DNA of 64,000 nt from Lutispora saccharofermentans (GTDB lineage Bacteria > Bacillota > Clostridia > Lutisporales > Lutisporaceae). The notes beneath the pieces were generated by a model. The model saw only the letters and a program-made list of their open reading frames with translations. It did not search any database and had not been told where the DNA came from. The stretch's first letter is position 1. Each line of letters opens with the position of its first letter. The translations under genes and the position numbers were made by a program. Below, piece after piece: positions 39,915 to 52,054 of this stretch. The stretch covers positions 40,276-104,275 of the forward strand of contig NZ_JAJEKE010000016.1 in NCBI RefSeq assembly GCF_024363565.1, given 5' to 3'.

Positions 39915-40928
39915 TTACAATTTTCCCCTTATTATTTCTGCCCTTATTATATCCCTGGCTTCGGGGGTTAATTCTTCTCCCGCGTATTTCTGTATGCTTG
40001 CAGGCTGCGTCTCTATCATTATCTCGTTTAGAAGCGGTACGGTAAGATTTTCAATGAAATTCAAATCCATGCCCAATCTTATATCGGACAACAGCTTCAT
40101 TGCTTCCTGAGAAGTCATGACTCTGGCATTTTTAAGGATTCCCCATGAGCGCCAAAACTTATCCTCCAGCTGGATTCTATTGTTGTTCAATAAAATGTTC
40201 CTGGCCTCTCTTTCCTTTTCTACGATTTGAGAGGTCACGGCGTTGATATTCCCAACTATTTCTTCCTCGGACAGGCCTAAGGTTATCTGGTTGGATATCT
40301 GGAAAAGATTGCCCAAAAACTCTGTCCCTTCACCATATAATCCCCTTATAGTCAGCCCTATCTGGGTTACCGCCTGAAGTATCTTGCTTATGTTGCCTAT
40401 CATATTTAATGCAGGAAGATGTATCATGGCGGAAGCCCGCATTCCCGTGCCTACATTGGTAGGACAGCAGGTCAGATAGCCCAGCTTCTCATCATAGGTA
40501 TAATCTAGTGCCTCTTCCAATACATCATCTACTTCATTTGCAATACTCCATGCCTTATTAACCTGGAATCCCGGAAGTATTGATTGTATCCTGATGTGGT
40601 CTTCCTCATTTATCATTATGCTGATCATCTCGTCCCCTGATATCAAAGCAGCGCCCTTAGAGCTCTTTACTAAGTCAGGGCTGATCAGATGCTTCTCCAG
40701 CAGTATCTGCCTTTCCGTTTGAGGCATTTTATCTATGGCATAAAGAGTATATGCATGGTCTTCCTTTTTTTTCGCTGCTCTGTATACATTATCTATCAGC
40801 TTATTGGCTTCCTCCGTGTCCAAATATGCCGGGAAAGGAGTATATGCAATATTTCTCGCAAGCCTTACCCTGCTGCTTATCACTATTTCATTCTGCGGGC
40901 CTTCCTGCGTAATCCATCCGCTCATCAT
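39915..40928 (-). CDS. mcsB: Protein arginine kinase McsB
   Basis: 337 residues of the guanido-phosphotransferase fold. VISSRVRLARN (about 16-26), the CCPTNVGTGMRASAMIHLPA region and the RGLYGEGTEFLGN loop are intact. McsB phosphorylates arginines on client proteins and CtsR for ClpCP degradation, activated by McsA. Its start overlaps the mcsA stop by four bases (ATGA). Confidence 0.95.
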   Translation of the reverse strand: MMSGWITQEGPQNEIVISSRVRLARNIAYTPFPAYLDTEEANKLIDNVYRAAKKKEDHAYTLYAIDKMPQTERQILLEKHLISPDLVKSSKGAALISGDEMISIMINEEDHIRIQSILPGFQVNKAWSIANEVDDVLEEALDYTYDEKLGYLTCCPTNVGTGMRASAMIHLPALNMIGNISKILQAVTQIGLTIRGLYGEGTEFLGNLFQISNQITLGLSEEEIVGNINAVTSQIVEKEREARNILLNNNRIQLEDKFWRSWGILKNARVMTSQEAMKLLSDIRLGMDLNFIENLTVPLLNEIMIETQPASIQKYAGEELTPEARDIIRAEIIRGKL

Positions 40929-41437
40929 TCTTCCCTCCCATTGGTCTTATCCAGCGCTCGGATTTTATCTCTTATCTCCGCAGCCTTCTCATATTCTTCA
41001 TTTTTTATTGCGTTCGAGAGCTCCGCTTTTAATGTTTCCATCTCTCTTATAACCTTCAATCTTCCTCCGGCTCTTTGAGGAATCTTGCCCGTATGGCTTA
41101 TGTTACCGTGTATTCTTCTAAACAGGGGAGTCAGCCTGTCACCAAAGGTCTTATAGCAGCTCCCGCAGCCAAATCTGCCCGTTTCTCTGAAGCGGCTGTA
41201 TTTTATGCCGCATACCGGGCAGACAGGATCGTCCAAAAAATCCATCTTGATGGGCAGCGCCGCACCTGTATTCAGCAGGCCTGTCAATAGATCATTGATA
41301 GAAAATCCCGTATTGATATTTAAAGCCCCTTTGGTCAAAGCGCATTGCTCGCAAAGATGCATATCTGATTTCTTTCCATTCTCAATCTTTGTAATATGAA
41401 CTGTAGCAGGTCTCTTGCCGCATTCAGTACAAATCAT
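40925..41437 (-). CDS. mcsA: McsB activator McsA (zinc-binding, UVR domain)
   Basis: 170 residues. Four Cys-x2-Cys pairs: CTECG (3-7), CEQC, CPVCG and CGSC bind two zinc ions. A C-terminal UVR motif ([16 protein letters not shown]) contacts ClpC. The start at MICTECGK has GGAGGAG upstream, so the 5-codon extension is not used. It follows the repeat R2 by 23 bases. Confidence 0.93.
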   Translation of the reverse strand: MICTECGKRPATVHITKIENGKKSDMHLCEQCALTKGALNINTGFSINDLLTGLLNTGAALPIKMDFLDDPVCPVCGIKYSRFRETGRFGCGSCYKTFGDRLTPLFRRIHGNISHTGKIPQRAGGRLKVIREMETLKAELSNAIKNEEYEKAAEIRDKIRALDKTNGREE

Positions 41438-41460
41438 ATTTCTCTCCTCCAATGCTAAAA

Positions 41461-41702
41461 TTATATATAAATCACCAAATATTCTACATAGCTGTTATGC
41501 TGACTGATAACGATTGCAGAGCTCTGGAACTAAGACTTTGTAAGCTTGCATAGGGTTGCGTCAAAACTCGCTTCGGCTCAAACAGTTGACGCAACTGGTC
41601 CTATACTTCGCTAACAAACTCTAAGTCCCTTCACAATGCACTCTTATATCAGTCAGAATAACATTATTGCTGTAAACTCAAGATTTTCATCATGTTATAT
41701 AG
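41461..41702. mobile_element. MITE-like palindromic repeat, copy R2
   Basis: 242 bases from TTATATATAA (41461) to ATGTTATATAG (41702), the longest copy. It contains TGTTATGCTGACTGATAACG near the start and TATCAGTCAGAATAACA near the end, inverted to each other. Compared with R1 it carries an extra middle block, ctcgcttcggctcaaacagt and gacgcaactggtcctatact. It fills the whole ctsR-mcsA spacer and abuts the ctsR stop codon. Confidence 0.75.
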
Positions 41703-42161
41703 CTATACCAGTGCCGATACCAGCATGGCTTTCAGTATGGCTGCTCTTATTATATTCCTGACGGACTTTGGTATCATAGGCATATTGCTGTCATCTACGG
41801 CAGCTTTTATTATATTGCTCTCTCTTTCCGATAAAAAACCTTCCCTTTGCATAAAATCAACAAAACCAAATGCCCGCTCCTTATTAAGATTATCCCCAAT
41901 TTCTTTAGATAAAATATTCTTCAGATATCCCTGATTATCTATATCTATTTTGGATATCTTAATGCAGCCTCCGCCTCCTCTTCTTGATTCTATATAATAT
42001 CCTCTTTCTGTAGTAAATCTTGTGGTTAAAACATAATTGATCTGGGAAGGAGCGCAGTTAAAATAATCGGCCAGTTCATTTCTGCCTATTTCAACGGTTC
42101 CTTCTGCCTCCCGGATCAATTGATTGATGAATTCTTCTATAATATCACTTATTCTTGCCAT
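41703..42161 (-). CDS. ctsR: CtsR family transcriptional repressor
   Basis: 152 residues. The N-terminal winged helix MARISDIIEEFINQLI with IGRNELADYFNCAPSQINYV, and the glycine-rich wing ESRRGGGGCIKI (the thermosensing loop), are clear. CtsR represses clp and mcs genes until heat stress. A matching operator lies just upstream of its own start, implying autoregulation. Confidence 0.95.
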   Translation of the reverse strand: MARISDIIEEFINQLIREAEGTVEIGRNELADYFNCAPSQINYVLTTRFTTERGYYIESRRGGGGCIKISKIDIDNQGYLKNILSKEIGDNLNKERAFGFVDFMQREGFLSERESNIIKAAVDDSNMPMIPKSVRNIIRAAILKAMLVSALV

Positions 42162-42179
42162 ATTATCACTCTTTCTGAC

Positions 42180-42234
42180 TTTGACTTTCTTTGACCTTAT
42201 AATTCATTATAATTATCCGATATCATGGGTGCAA
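42180..42234 (-). promoter_or_regulatory. CtsR operator and promoter of the ctsR operon
   Basis: The direct heptamer repeat GGTCAAA-GAA-AGTCAAA (42180-42196) matches the CtsR box. Upstream on the minus strand are TATAAT (42206-42211) and TTGCAC (42229-42234), 17 bases apart. The operator sits directly after the -10 box, where a repressor blocks initiation. Confidence 0.88.
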
Positions 42235-42258
42235 ATATATTTTTGCTTAAATTTTCCC

Positions 42259-42299
42259 ATTTAAATAAGTTACGTGGCCGGCACGTAACTTATTTAAAT
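42259..42299. terminator. Perfect 18-bp inverted repeat before the ctsR operon
   Basis: ATTTAAATAAGTTACGTG (42259-42276) and CACGTAACTTATTTAAAT (42282-42299) are exact inverse complements around GCCGG. The arm contains the stop codon of the 53-residue gene. It may be a terminator, though the stem is AT-rich for one. Confidence 0.65.
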
Positions 42300-42451
42300 T
42301 TTTCTTCACTTATATGCTCTAATTCCTTAACCTTGCTTTTTTGTCTTTCAGAACTAACCCAGCTATGAAAAGTTGATACAAACTCACCATAGAGGCTTAC
42401 ATCCGCAAGCTCATCCTCCATATTTCCAAAATCAGTTCTTCTGTCTTTCAT
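42290..42451 (-). CDS. Small protein of 53 residues, unknown
   Basis: ATG at 42451, seven bases after GGAGG (an excellent ribosome-binding site), then 53 codons: MKDRRTDFGNMEDELADVSL, continuing through WVSSERQKSKVKELEH to a TAA. Charged, probably helical, no membrane helix or signal peptide. It lies 23 bases after the 77-residue gene and ends in the 18-bp palindrome. No family recognised. Confidence 0.55.
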   Translation of the reverse strand: MKDRRTDFGNMEDELADVSLYGEFVSTFHSWVSSERQKSKVKELEHISEEKFK

Positions 42452-42474
42452 CCCAATGCCTCCTCATATCAGAA

Positions 42475-42708
42475 TCATCTCTTTCTCGCGACTATATAAT
42501 AGTCTTTTCCATCATGCCCTCCTTTAGCGGACCACCGGTAGTCTCCTGTGTCAAGTACCGAAAATATGCCTTCTGCTCTGAAAGAATCCTGGCTGCTCAT
42601 TTGTATTACCAGTTCCTCCCCCTCACCAATATCTTTTATACTTTCTACCACTCTTCTGACATCGTTTAATCCCATCGGATGATCCAGCGACATTCTTCTT
42701 TGTATCAT
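42475..42708 (-). CDS. Small protein of 77 residues, unknown
   Basis: MIQRRMSLDHPMGLNDVRRV at the start, GEGEELVIQMSSQDSF in the middle and GHDGKDYYIVARKR at the end, suggesting a small alpha/beta fold. GGGAGGG precedes the ATG. Family not recognised. It lies between the EF-G-like gene and ctsR, probably co-transcribed with the 53-residue gene. Confidence 0.65.
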   Translation of the reverse strand: MIQRRMSLDHPMGLNDVRRVVESIKDIGEGEELVIQMSSQDSFRAEGIFSVLDTGDYRWSAKGGHDGKDYYIVARKR

Positions 42709-42794
42709 TCAACGCCCTCCCATGACATGATGGATATTTATAAATCTACTTTATTACTAGTTTATGAAAGCACCAGATAAATATGCCGCCAAAA

Positions 42795-42825
42795 AAATAC
42801 GGCAAACCCATAATTTGCCGTATTT
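42795..42825 (-). terminator. Terminator after the EF-G-like gene
   Basis: AAATACGGCAAA pairs with TTTGCCGTATTT over a 7-base loop and is followed by TTTTTTGG on the minus strand. Confidence 0.85.
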
Positions 42826-42852
42826 CCTATATTCATAATTTTTTTAAATTCT

Positions 42853-44937
42853 TTATTGTTCTTTTTCTTTTTCTAGATTAGCAGCTTCTATAACCTTTTG
42901 AGCTATCTGAGCGGGGACTTCTTCGTATCTCACGAATTTCATGCTGAAGCTTCCTCTTGCCTGAGTCATGGATCTCAAGTCTGTTGCATATTTGAACATC
43001 TCAGACAGCGGTGCTTCTGCCGTAACCTTCTGAAGCTTTCCTGCAGGCTCCATGCCTAAAACTCTTCCCCTCTTTTTATTCAAGTCGCCTATAATATCTC
43101 CCATGTACTGATCGGGAACAGTCACTTCTACACTGTAAATAGGCTCTAATAAAACCGGTTCTGCAGCAGCCAGGCCTTTTTTGTATGCCAGGGATGCGGC
43201 AATCTTGAATGGCATTTCTGCCGAGTCTACAGGGTGGAAGGATCCGTCATATAATGTGCATCTCAAACTAACTACCGGATAGCCTGCCAATACGCCTTCT
43301 TCAGTGCATTCCCTGAGGCCCTTTTCTACAGCGGGTATATATTGTCTCGGCACTACGCCGCCTACAATCTTATCAACGAACTCAAATTCCGTACTGCCAT
43401 CCGAAATAGGTTCAAACTCAACCCATACATGTCCATACTGTCCATGTCCTCCGGATTGCTTCTTGTGCTTGCCCTCCGCTTTCGCAGATTTCTTAATGGT
43501 CTCCCTATATGGTATTTTAGGATCCTTGATCAATACATCGACGCCGAATTTATTCAACAGCTTCTTTGTAACTATCTCAAGATGCTGCTCTCCGATGCCT
43601 GATATAAGTGTCTGTCTTGTTTCGGCATTTTTCTCCACCTTTAGTGTCGGATCTTCTTCCATAAGTCTTTGGAGTCCGCTTCCTATTTTGTCTTCATCGC
43701 CTTTGGACTTGGGCTCTACTGCCATAGCAATGTTGGGCTCCGGGAACTTCAAAGCGTCGAACATTACAGGATTGTTGGGATCGCATAATGTATCCCCTGT
43801 AGTAGTAAACTGAAGCTTTGCAATAGCCCCGATATCTCCTGCCACGAGCTTCGTCATGGGAAGCTGCTTTTTACCCCTCAGCAGGAACAGTCCGCTCAGT
43901 CTTTCTTTCTTCTCTTTATTTGAGTTGAATACTTCAGTATCTGAGCTTACGGTGCCTGACATCACCTTAAACATTGAAATCTTGCCTACAAACGGGTCTG
44001 CTACTGTCTTAAATACCTGCGCACTGAAGGGAAGATTCATATCAAGCTTTCTGCTTTCTTCTTTATTAGCTTTTAAGTCCTTTACATGATATTCTCCGGC
44101 ATCTGACGGCGACGGGAAAAATCTTTCTATCGTATTCATAAGTGTTACAACGCCTATATTCTTAACAGCAGAGCCGCAAAGGACAGGAACAACGTCTCCG
44201 CCCAGGACTCCAAGCCTTAAACCCTTTACTATTTCATCCTTGCTGAGCTCCTCGCCTCCGAAATACTTTTCCATGAGTTCTTCGTCAGTCTGAGCTGCAG
44301 CCTCAATTATCATGCTTCTAAATTCTTCTATATCATCTTCATGACCTGAAGGTATCTCACTTTCAACAACCTTGTGCCCATCCATGGTCCTGGCCTTCAT
44401 ATCTATAAGGTCTATTACCCCTTTGAAGCTGGACTCTGCGCCAATGGGAAGCACAAGAGGAACCAATTTATTTCCAAAAACTTCTCTTAGTTGTCCAAAG
44501 ACTTTTGAGAAGTTTGCATTTTCTCTATCCATTTTATTGATAAAAAACAAGGAAGGCATCCCTTTTTCGGTCACCATATCCCAGGCTTTTTCTGCACCTA
44601 CTTCTACACCGGATACACTGTCGACAGCTATCAATGCGCCGTCGCACACCTTAAGGCTTGCAACTGCCTCTCCTACGAAATCAAAGTATCCTGGAGTGTC
44701 AATAGCATTGATCCTTATGTCTTTCCAATCGCATGGAGCTACCGCTGCACTTATGGAAATCTTCCTTTTAACTTCTTCTGGATCAAAATCTAATGTAGTA
44801 GTACCATCGTCAACTTTGCCAAATCTGTCTAATACCCCTGTGTTATAAAGCATAGCCTCTCCGATAGAAGTTTTGCCGGCGCTGGCGTGTCCTAACAGAC
44901 AAACATTTCTCAGGTTTTCGGTTTTGTATTCTTTCAT
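42853..44937 (-). CDS. Elongation factor G-like translational GTPase (EF-G2 type)
   Basis: 694 residues with the full EF-G domain order. The G1 loop is GHASAGKTS instead of AHIDAGKTT, and DTPGYFDF replaces DTPGHVDF, so the catalytic His of G3 is replaced by Tyr. NKMD and the domain IV loop KKQSGGHGQYGHV are kept. This pattern fits the diverged second EF-G of many Bacillota, whose role is less clear than that of FusA. It is monocistronic, with its own terminator. Confidence 0.9.
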   Translation of the reverse strand: MKEYKTENLRNVCLLGHASAGKTSIGEAMLYNTGVLDRFGKVDDGTTTLDFDPEEVKRKISISAAVAPCDWKDIRINAIDTPGYFDFVGEAVASLKVCDGALIAVDSVSGVEVGAEKAWDMVTEKGMPSLFFINKMDRENANFSKVFGQLREVFGNKLVPLVLPIGAESSFKGVIDLIDMKARTMDGHKVVESEIPSGHEDDIEEFRSMIIEAAAQTDEELMEKYFGGEELSKDEIVKGLRLGVLGGDVVPVLCGSAVKNIGVVTLMNTIERFFPSPSDAGEYHVKDLKANKEESRKLDMNLPFSAQVFKTVADPFVGKISMFKVMSGTVSSDTEVFNSNKEKKERLSGLFLLRGKKQLPMTKLVAGDIGAIAKLQFTTTGDTLCDPNNPVMFDALKFPEPNIAMAVEPKSKGDEDKIGSGLQRLMEEDPTLKVEKNAETRQTLISGIGEQHLEIVTKKLLNKFGVDVLIKDPKIPYRETIKKSAKAEGKHKKQSGGHGQYGHVWVEFEPISDGSTEFEFVDKIVGGVVPRQYIPAVEKGLRECTEEGVLAGYPVVSLRCTLYDGSFHPVDSAEMPFKIAASLAYKKGLAAAEPVLLEPIYSVEVTVPDQYMGDIIGDLNKKRGRVLGMEPAGKLQKVTAEAPLSEMFKYATDLRSMTQARGSFSMKFVRYEEVPAQIAQKVIEAANLEKEKEQ

Positions 44938-45103
44938 AATGAATTCCCCCTTATCAGGTTATTTTATCAGATTACATACTTGACCATATATTACCCTATA
45001 AGCATATATAAAATTTACAGAATAATAAATTTTATTTGACCCGTATTTTAATTTTATCTATAACCGGTACAAATGTAAAGGAAAAAATGTAGAACTAGCG
45101 TCA

Positions 45104-45132
45104 TTGACTAGTGTTATGTTAAAGGTTAGAAT
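45104..45132 (+). promoter_or_regulatory. Promoter of the aminotransferase gene
   Basis: TTGACT (45104-45109), 17 bases, TAGAAT (45127-45132), about 73 bases before the start. Confidence 0.65.
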
Positions 45133-45205
45133 AATATTGAAATATATAAAGCTCAAACTCTTTGAGTTTTCGTAAGCTTACTATTAAATATATTGGAGTG
45201 ATATT

Positions 45206-46459
45206 ATGATTAATTCTATGGCGGCAAAACATGCGGTATGGCCTAAAGAGGATGATGCAATTTTCGGACTGGCAGCTAAAGCACAGCAAGCAATCAAAAA
45301 ATATGGGAAAGATAAAGTAATAGACTCTACATTAGGAGCGCTGGCAGATGATGATGGAAATTTAATATGCATGAAAGCTGTATATGATGAATTGAAATCT
45401 ATGCCTAATGAAAACATAGCTGCCTATGCTCTGGTGGCCGGACAGCCTGATTATCTGGACGCCGTTCAAGAAGCATGTTTCAAAGAATACAGGCCGGAAG
45501 CCTACATCAAGGCAGTAGCTACTCCGGGAGGGACCGGTTCGGTCAGACATACCATATACAATTACACAAACTCAGGAGATTCAGTGCTGGTATCTGACTG
45601 GTATTGGAAGCCCTATGTCACTATTTCTGAGGAGTATGGCAGAAAAGTAGACTTTTATAATTTATTTAACGACAAGAACGAATTCAACATAAAATCTTTC
45701 AGAGAAAGCTTTGAAAAGCTCCTAAACAAGCAAAAAAGGCTGGTGGCTATAATCAACAGCCCTGCTCAGAACCCCACAGGCTACAGCTTATCTGATGATG
45801 AATGGAAGCAAGTAATAGATCTAATGGTGGAAAATGCGAAAGACAAAGAAAACAGGATAATACTGCTTGTTGACGCAGCATACATAGACTTTGCCGGAAA
45901 GGGAAATGAAAGAAGAAAGTTCTTCAAGCAATTCTCCAACCTTCCCGAAAACATATTGGTAGTCATAGGCTATAGCTTGTCTAAAGGCTATACTATGTAC
46001 GGCATGAGGCTTGGGGCAGCTATAGGAATATCTTCAAGCAAGGATATAGCAGAGGAATTCTATTATTCCTGCGCCCATTCAAACAGGGCCAATTGGTCAA
46101 ACTGCAACAGGGGTGCAATGGAAGTCATGACCAGAATATCAAATGATCCTAAGAAATCGGAAGCCTATGAAGCTGAAAAAGCCATATACAAAAATATGCT
46201 TCATAAAAGGGCGGAGGCATTCGTGAAGGCATCTGAGGATGCAGGATTGGAGATACTTCCTTATAGAGACGGCTTCTTTGTGAGCATACCCTGCGATAAT
46301 GCAAAAGCTATAAGCGATAAGCTAATGGAGGATAATTTATTTTTGATACCCCTGAAAAAAGGATTAAGATTTGCAGTATGCGCTGTTTCTGAAGAAAAAT
46401 GTAAAAAAGCCCCTAAGATGATAAAATCGATTATGGATAATATTCAAAAAGAAAAATAA
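45206..46459 (+). CDS. Class I aminotransferase (PLP-dependent)
   Basis: 417 residues. Fold-type I motifs: ATPGGTGSVR near residue 97, SDWYWKPY, AQNPTGYSLS (substrate Asn), VDAAYIDFAG, and the PLP lysine in GYSLSKGYTMYGMRLGA. The order and aromatic-rich segments resemble aspartate/aromatic aminotransferases. Exact substrate cannot be told. Good GGAG ribosome-binding site; probably an operon with degV 31 bases downstream. Confidence 0.88.
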   Translation: MINSMAAKHAVWPKEDDAIFGLAAKAQQAIKKYGKDKVIDSTLGALADDDGNLICMKAVYDELKSMPNENIAAYALVAGQPDYLDAVQEACFKEYRPEAYIKAVATPGGTGSVRHTIYNYTNSGDSVLVSDWYWKPYVTISEEYGRKVDFYNLFNDKNEFNIKSFRESFEKLLNKQKRLVAIINSPAQNPTGYSLSDDEWKQVIDLMVENAKDKENRIILLVDAAYIDFAGKGNERRKFFKQFSNLPENILVVIGYSLSKGYTMYGMRLGAAIGISSSKDIAEEFYYSCAHSNRANWSNCNRGAMEVMTRISNDPKKSEAYEAEKAIYKNMLHKRAEAFVKASEDAGLEILPYRDGFFVSIPCDNAKAISDKLMEDNLFLIPLKKGLRFAVCAVSEEKCKKAPKMIKSIMDNIQKEK

Positions 46460-46490
46460 ACAAAATACATATATGAAGTGAGGAATATGC

Positions 46491-47345
46491 ATGGACAATA
46501 TCAATGAAAAAATTGCCTTGATCACCGATAGCAGCTGTGATTTGCCCGAAGAAATAATAAGAAAGCATTCGATCTTTACCCTCCCGCTGAGAGTGATATA
46601 TCCGGACAGAGAGTATAGGGACGGCATAGATATAACACCCCAGGAGATATACGACAGGATGCCTGACGAAATACCCAAAACTTCTATGGCATCTCCTTTA
46701 GATTGTAAAAATTTGCTTCAGTCTATAAGAGATCAAGGAATAAAAAATGTTTTGTCCATAAATATTTCAAGCGGCTTGAGCGGTACCTTTGATATGATCA
46801 AAATGATGAGCAAGGATTTTCCGGATTTGAATATTATAGCTATTGACTCAAAAAGCTTATCCATAGGCCTTGGATTTATGGTTTATGAAGCGGCTAAGAT
46901 GATCTCTCAGGGCTTGAAAATCGATGAAGTCAAAGAAAAGATAATATCATTAAGAGAAAAGATCAAGATATTCTATTGCCTCCCCATACTGGAGTATCTG
47001 AAAAAAGGAGGCAGAATAAACACCGTAGCTGCAACCATAGGCGACATAATGGACATTAAGCCTATCATATCCATAAATGAAGAAGGCAAATACTACAGCC
47101 ATGCCAAGGTAAGAGGAAGAAAAAAATCACTGGAGAAGCTGGTGGAAATCGCAAAGGAAATCTCCGAAGGACATATTGTAAACCTGGCAGTCATGCACGG
47201 AAATGCAGAGAAGGAAGCGGCTAAGATAAAGGAGACCCTGTCAAACCTTCCCAATGTAAAGGATATAATGTTCGGCCAAATAGGTCCTGCATTAGGAGTT
47301 CATACGGGCCCTGGACTTGTGGGGGTTTGTGTACACGTACTATAA
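46491..47345 (+). CDS. DegV family fatty-acid-binding protein
   Basis: 284 residues. ALITDSSCDLPEE (9-21), KTSMASPLDC, and ISSGLSGTFD, followed by LEYLKKGGRIN and the end GVHTGPGLVGV, are the DegV hallmarks. DegV/FakB proteins carry fatty acids for phosphorylation by FakA. Whether this one works with a kinase is unknown; no fakA is in the window. It ends at a strong terminator. Confidence 0.92.
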   Translation: MDNINEKIALITDSSCDLPEEIIRKHSIFTLPLRVIYPDREYRDGIDITPQEIYDRMPDEIPKTSMASPLDCKNLLQSIRDQGIKNVLSINISSGLSGTFDMIKMMSKDFPDLNIIAIDSKSLSIGLGFMVYEAAKMISQGLKIDEVKEKIISLREKIKIFYCLPILEYLKKGGRINTVAATIGDIMDIKPIISINEEGKYYSHAKVRGRKKSLEKLVEIAKEISEGHIVNLAVMHGNAEKEAAKIKETLSNLPNVKDIMFGQIGPALGVHTGPGLVGVCVHVL

Positions 47346-47406
47346 GCCTGCTGCATCGCTTGAGCATCAGAATATATTATCCATCGTTCAAATTTTCATA
47401 GAAAGA

Positions 47407-47447
47407 AAGGCTATAACGCAACACGGATTTGCATTATAGCCTTTTTT
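47407..47447 (+). terminator. Terminator after degV
   Basis: AAGGCTATAA(CGCAA) pairs with (TTGCA)TTATAGCC and is followed by TTTTTTG. Good Rho-independent form. Confidence 0.85.
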
Positions 47448-47461
47448 GTATCTCTATAATT

Positions 47462-47490
47462 TTGTAACATTTCCCCTGATAGGCTAATAT
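47462..47490 (+). promoter_or_regulatory. Promoter of ytaF
   Basis: TTGTAA (47462-47467), 17 bases, TAATAT (47485-47490), about 35 bases before the ATG. It starts directly after the degV terminator. Confidence 0.55.
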
Positions 47491-47525
47491 ACTAAAATAT
47501 CATGACTTATAACGGAGGTCGCAAG

Positions 47526-48101
47526 ATGAGCATACTGCCTTCATTATTGTTCGCCCTGTCAGCAAATATGGATAATTTTACGGTAGGGATAGTATATGGA
47601 ATAAAAAAGATAAAGATAGGCATATGGAGCAACATGATCATAGCGGTCATAACAGGCTTAGGAACCTTTCTATCCATGACCTTGGGCTTATTTATCAATA
47701 GGCTGATTTCACACAGCATCAGCAATATCCTCGGCTCCTCAATTCTGATAATCATGGGCTTATACTTGATGATGGATTTTTTTAAGGGAAATGGCAGGGA
47801 TACCTTCCTTAAAAACCCAGAAAAAGCAGATGAGAATAATTCAGGGGATATAGATAAGAAAGAAGCGGTAATACTGGCTTTGGCCTTAGGCATGAATAAC
47901 GTGGGCCTTGGCATAGGTGCCAGCATTACCGGATTGAACCTTCTATATACTACTTTAAGCACGACCTTGCTCAGCATAATCTCTATAATATTGGGCTTCC
48001 ATATCGGCAAAAGCTATTTATCAGCTATTTTGGGAAAATATGCTCCATTGGTTTCAGCTATAGTAATGATCCTATTAGGAATCCATGAGATGTCTATTTA
48101 G
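47526..48101 (+). CDS. ytaF: Sporulation-associated membrane protein YtaF (MntP-like family)
   Basis: 191 residues, about six membrane helices. The N-terminal LLFALSANMDNFTVGIVYGI and the later LALGMNNVGLGIGASI are the paired Asn/Asp motifs of the MntP/YtaF family of probable metal or small-ion exporters. ATG at 47526 has GGAGG seven bases upstream; the eight-codon upstream extension is rejected. YtaF is a conserved spore-former membrane protein whose substrate is not known. Confidence 0.85.
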   Translation: MSILPSLLFALSANMDNFTVGIVYGIKKIKIGIWSNMIIAVITGLGTFLSMTLGLFINRLISHSISNILGSSILIIMGLYLMMDFFKGNGRDTFLKNPEKADENNSGDIDKKEAVILALALGMNNVGLGIGASITGLNLLYTTLSTTLLSIISIILGFHIGKSYLSAILGKYAPLVSAIVMILLGIHEMSI

Positions 48102-48220
48102 CGCTTCAGCTTTATATCTTAGGTATATTTTCCCCAGCTTGAAAATGCCGTGCCCCTTATAAAAAGAAAATGGGCTCCCCAGGATGCAGAGCCTTTCATG
48201 AAAGAATTCTATTAAAGCAA

Positions 48221-48245
48221 AAGAGCGGAAAATCATTCCGCTCTT
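48221..48245 (-). terminator. Terminator after pyruvate:ferredoxin oxidoreductase gene
   Basis: AAGAGCGGAA pairs with TTCCGCTCTT over five bases, followed by TTGC on the minus strand. Lies 15 bases after the stop. Confidence 0.8.
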
Positions 48246-48259
48246 TCTTATATTATTTA

Positions 48260-51814
<3,555 letters not shown>

Positions 51815-51839
51815 TTAATTTTTCACATGTCCACATTTA

Positions 51840-51868
51840 AGTATATTAAATATTGACTTCAATGTCAA
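51840..51868 (-). promoter_or_regulatory. Promoter of the pyruvate:ferredoxin oxidoreductase gene
   Basis: TTGACA (51863-51868), 17 bases, TATACT (51840-51845), with the ATG about 50 bases downstream. Confidence 0.8.
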
Positions 51869-51975
51869 TTTGAGATGTTAAAAAAAAGCGACAATAGCTT
51901 ACATAAAATGGAAAAGTTTGCAAGCCCTCCTCGCAAATCCTTCACACACGGCATACTACACAACCGCTAAAGCAA

Positions 51976-52007
51976 AAATCGGAGTGAAAATCTATCAACT
52001 CCGATTT
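51976..52007 (-). terminator. Terminator after reverse rubrerythrin gene
   Basis: AAATCGGAGT pairs with ACTCCGATTT across a 12-base loop, followed by TTTGCTTT on the minus strand. Confidence 0.8.
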
Positions 52008-52054
52008 GCGGTATTTTTTATAAGCCTTTATAATACTCTGTTTTACACCATTTA

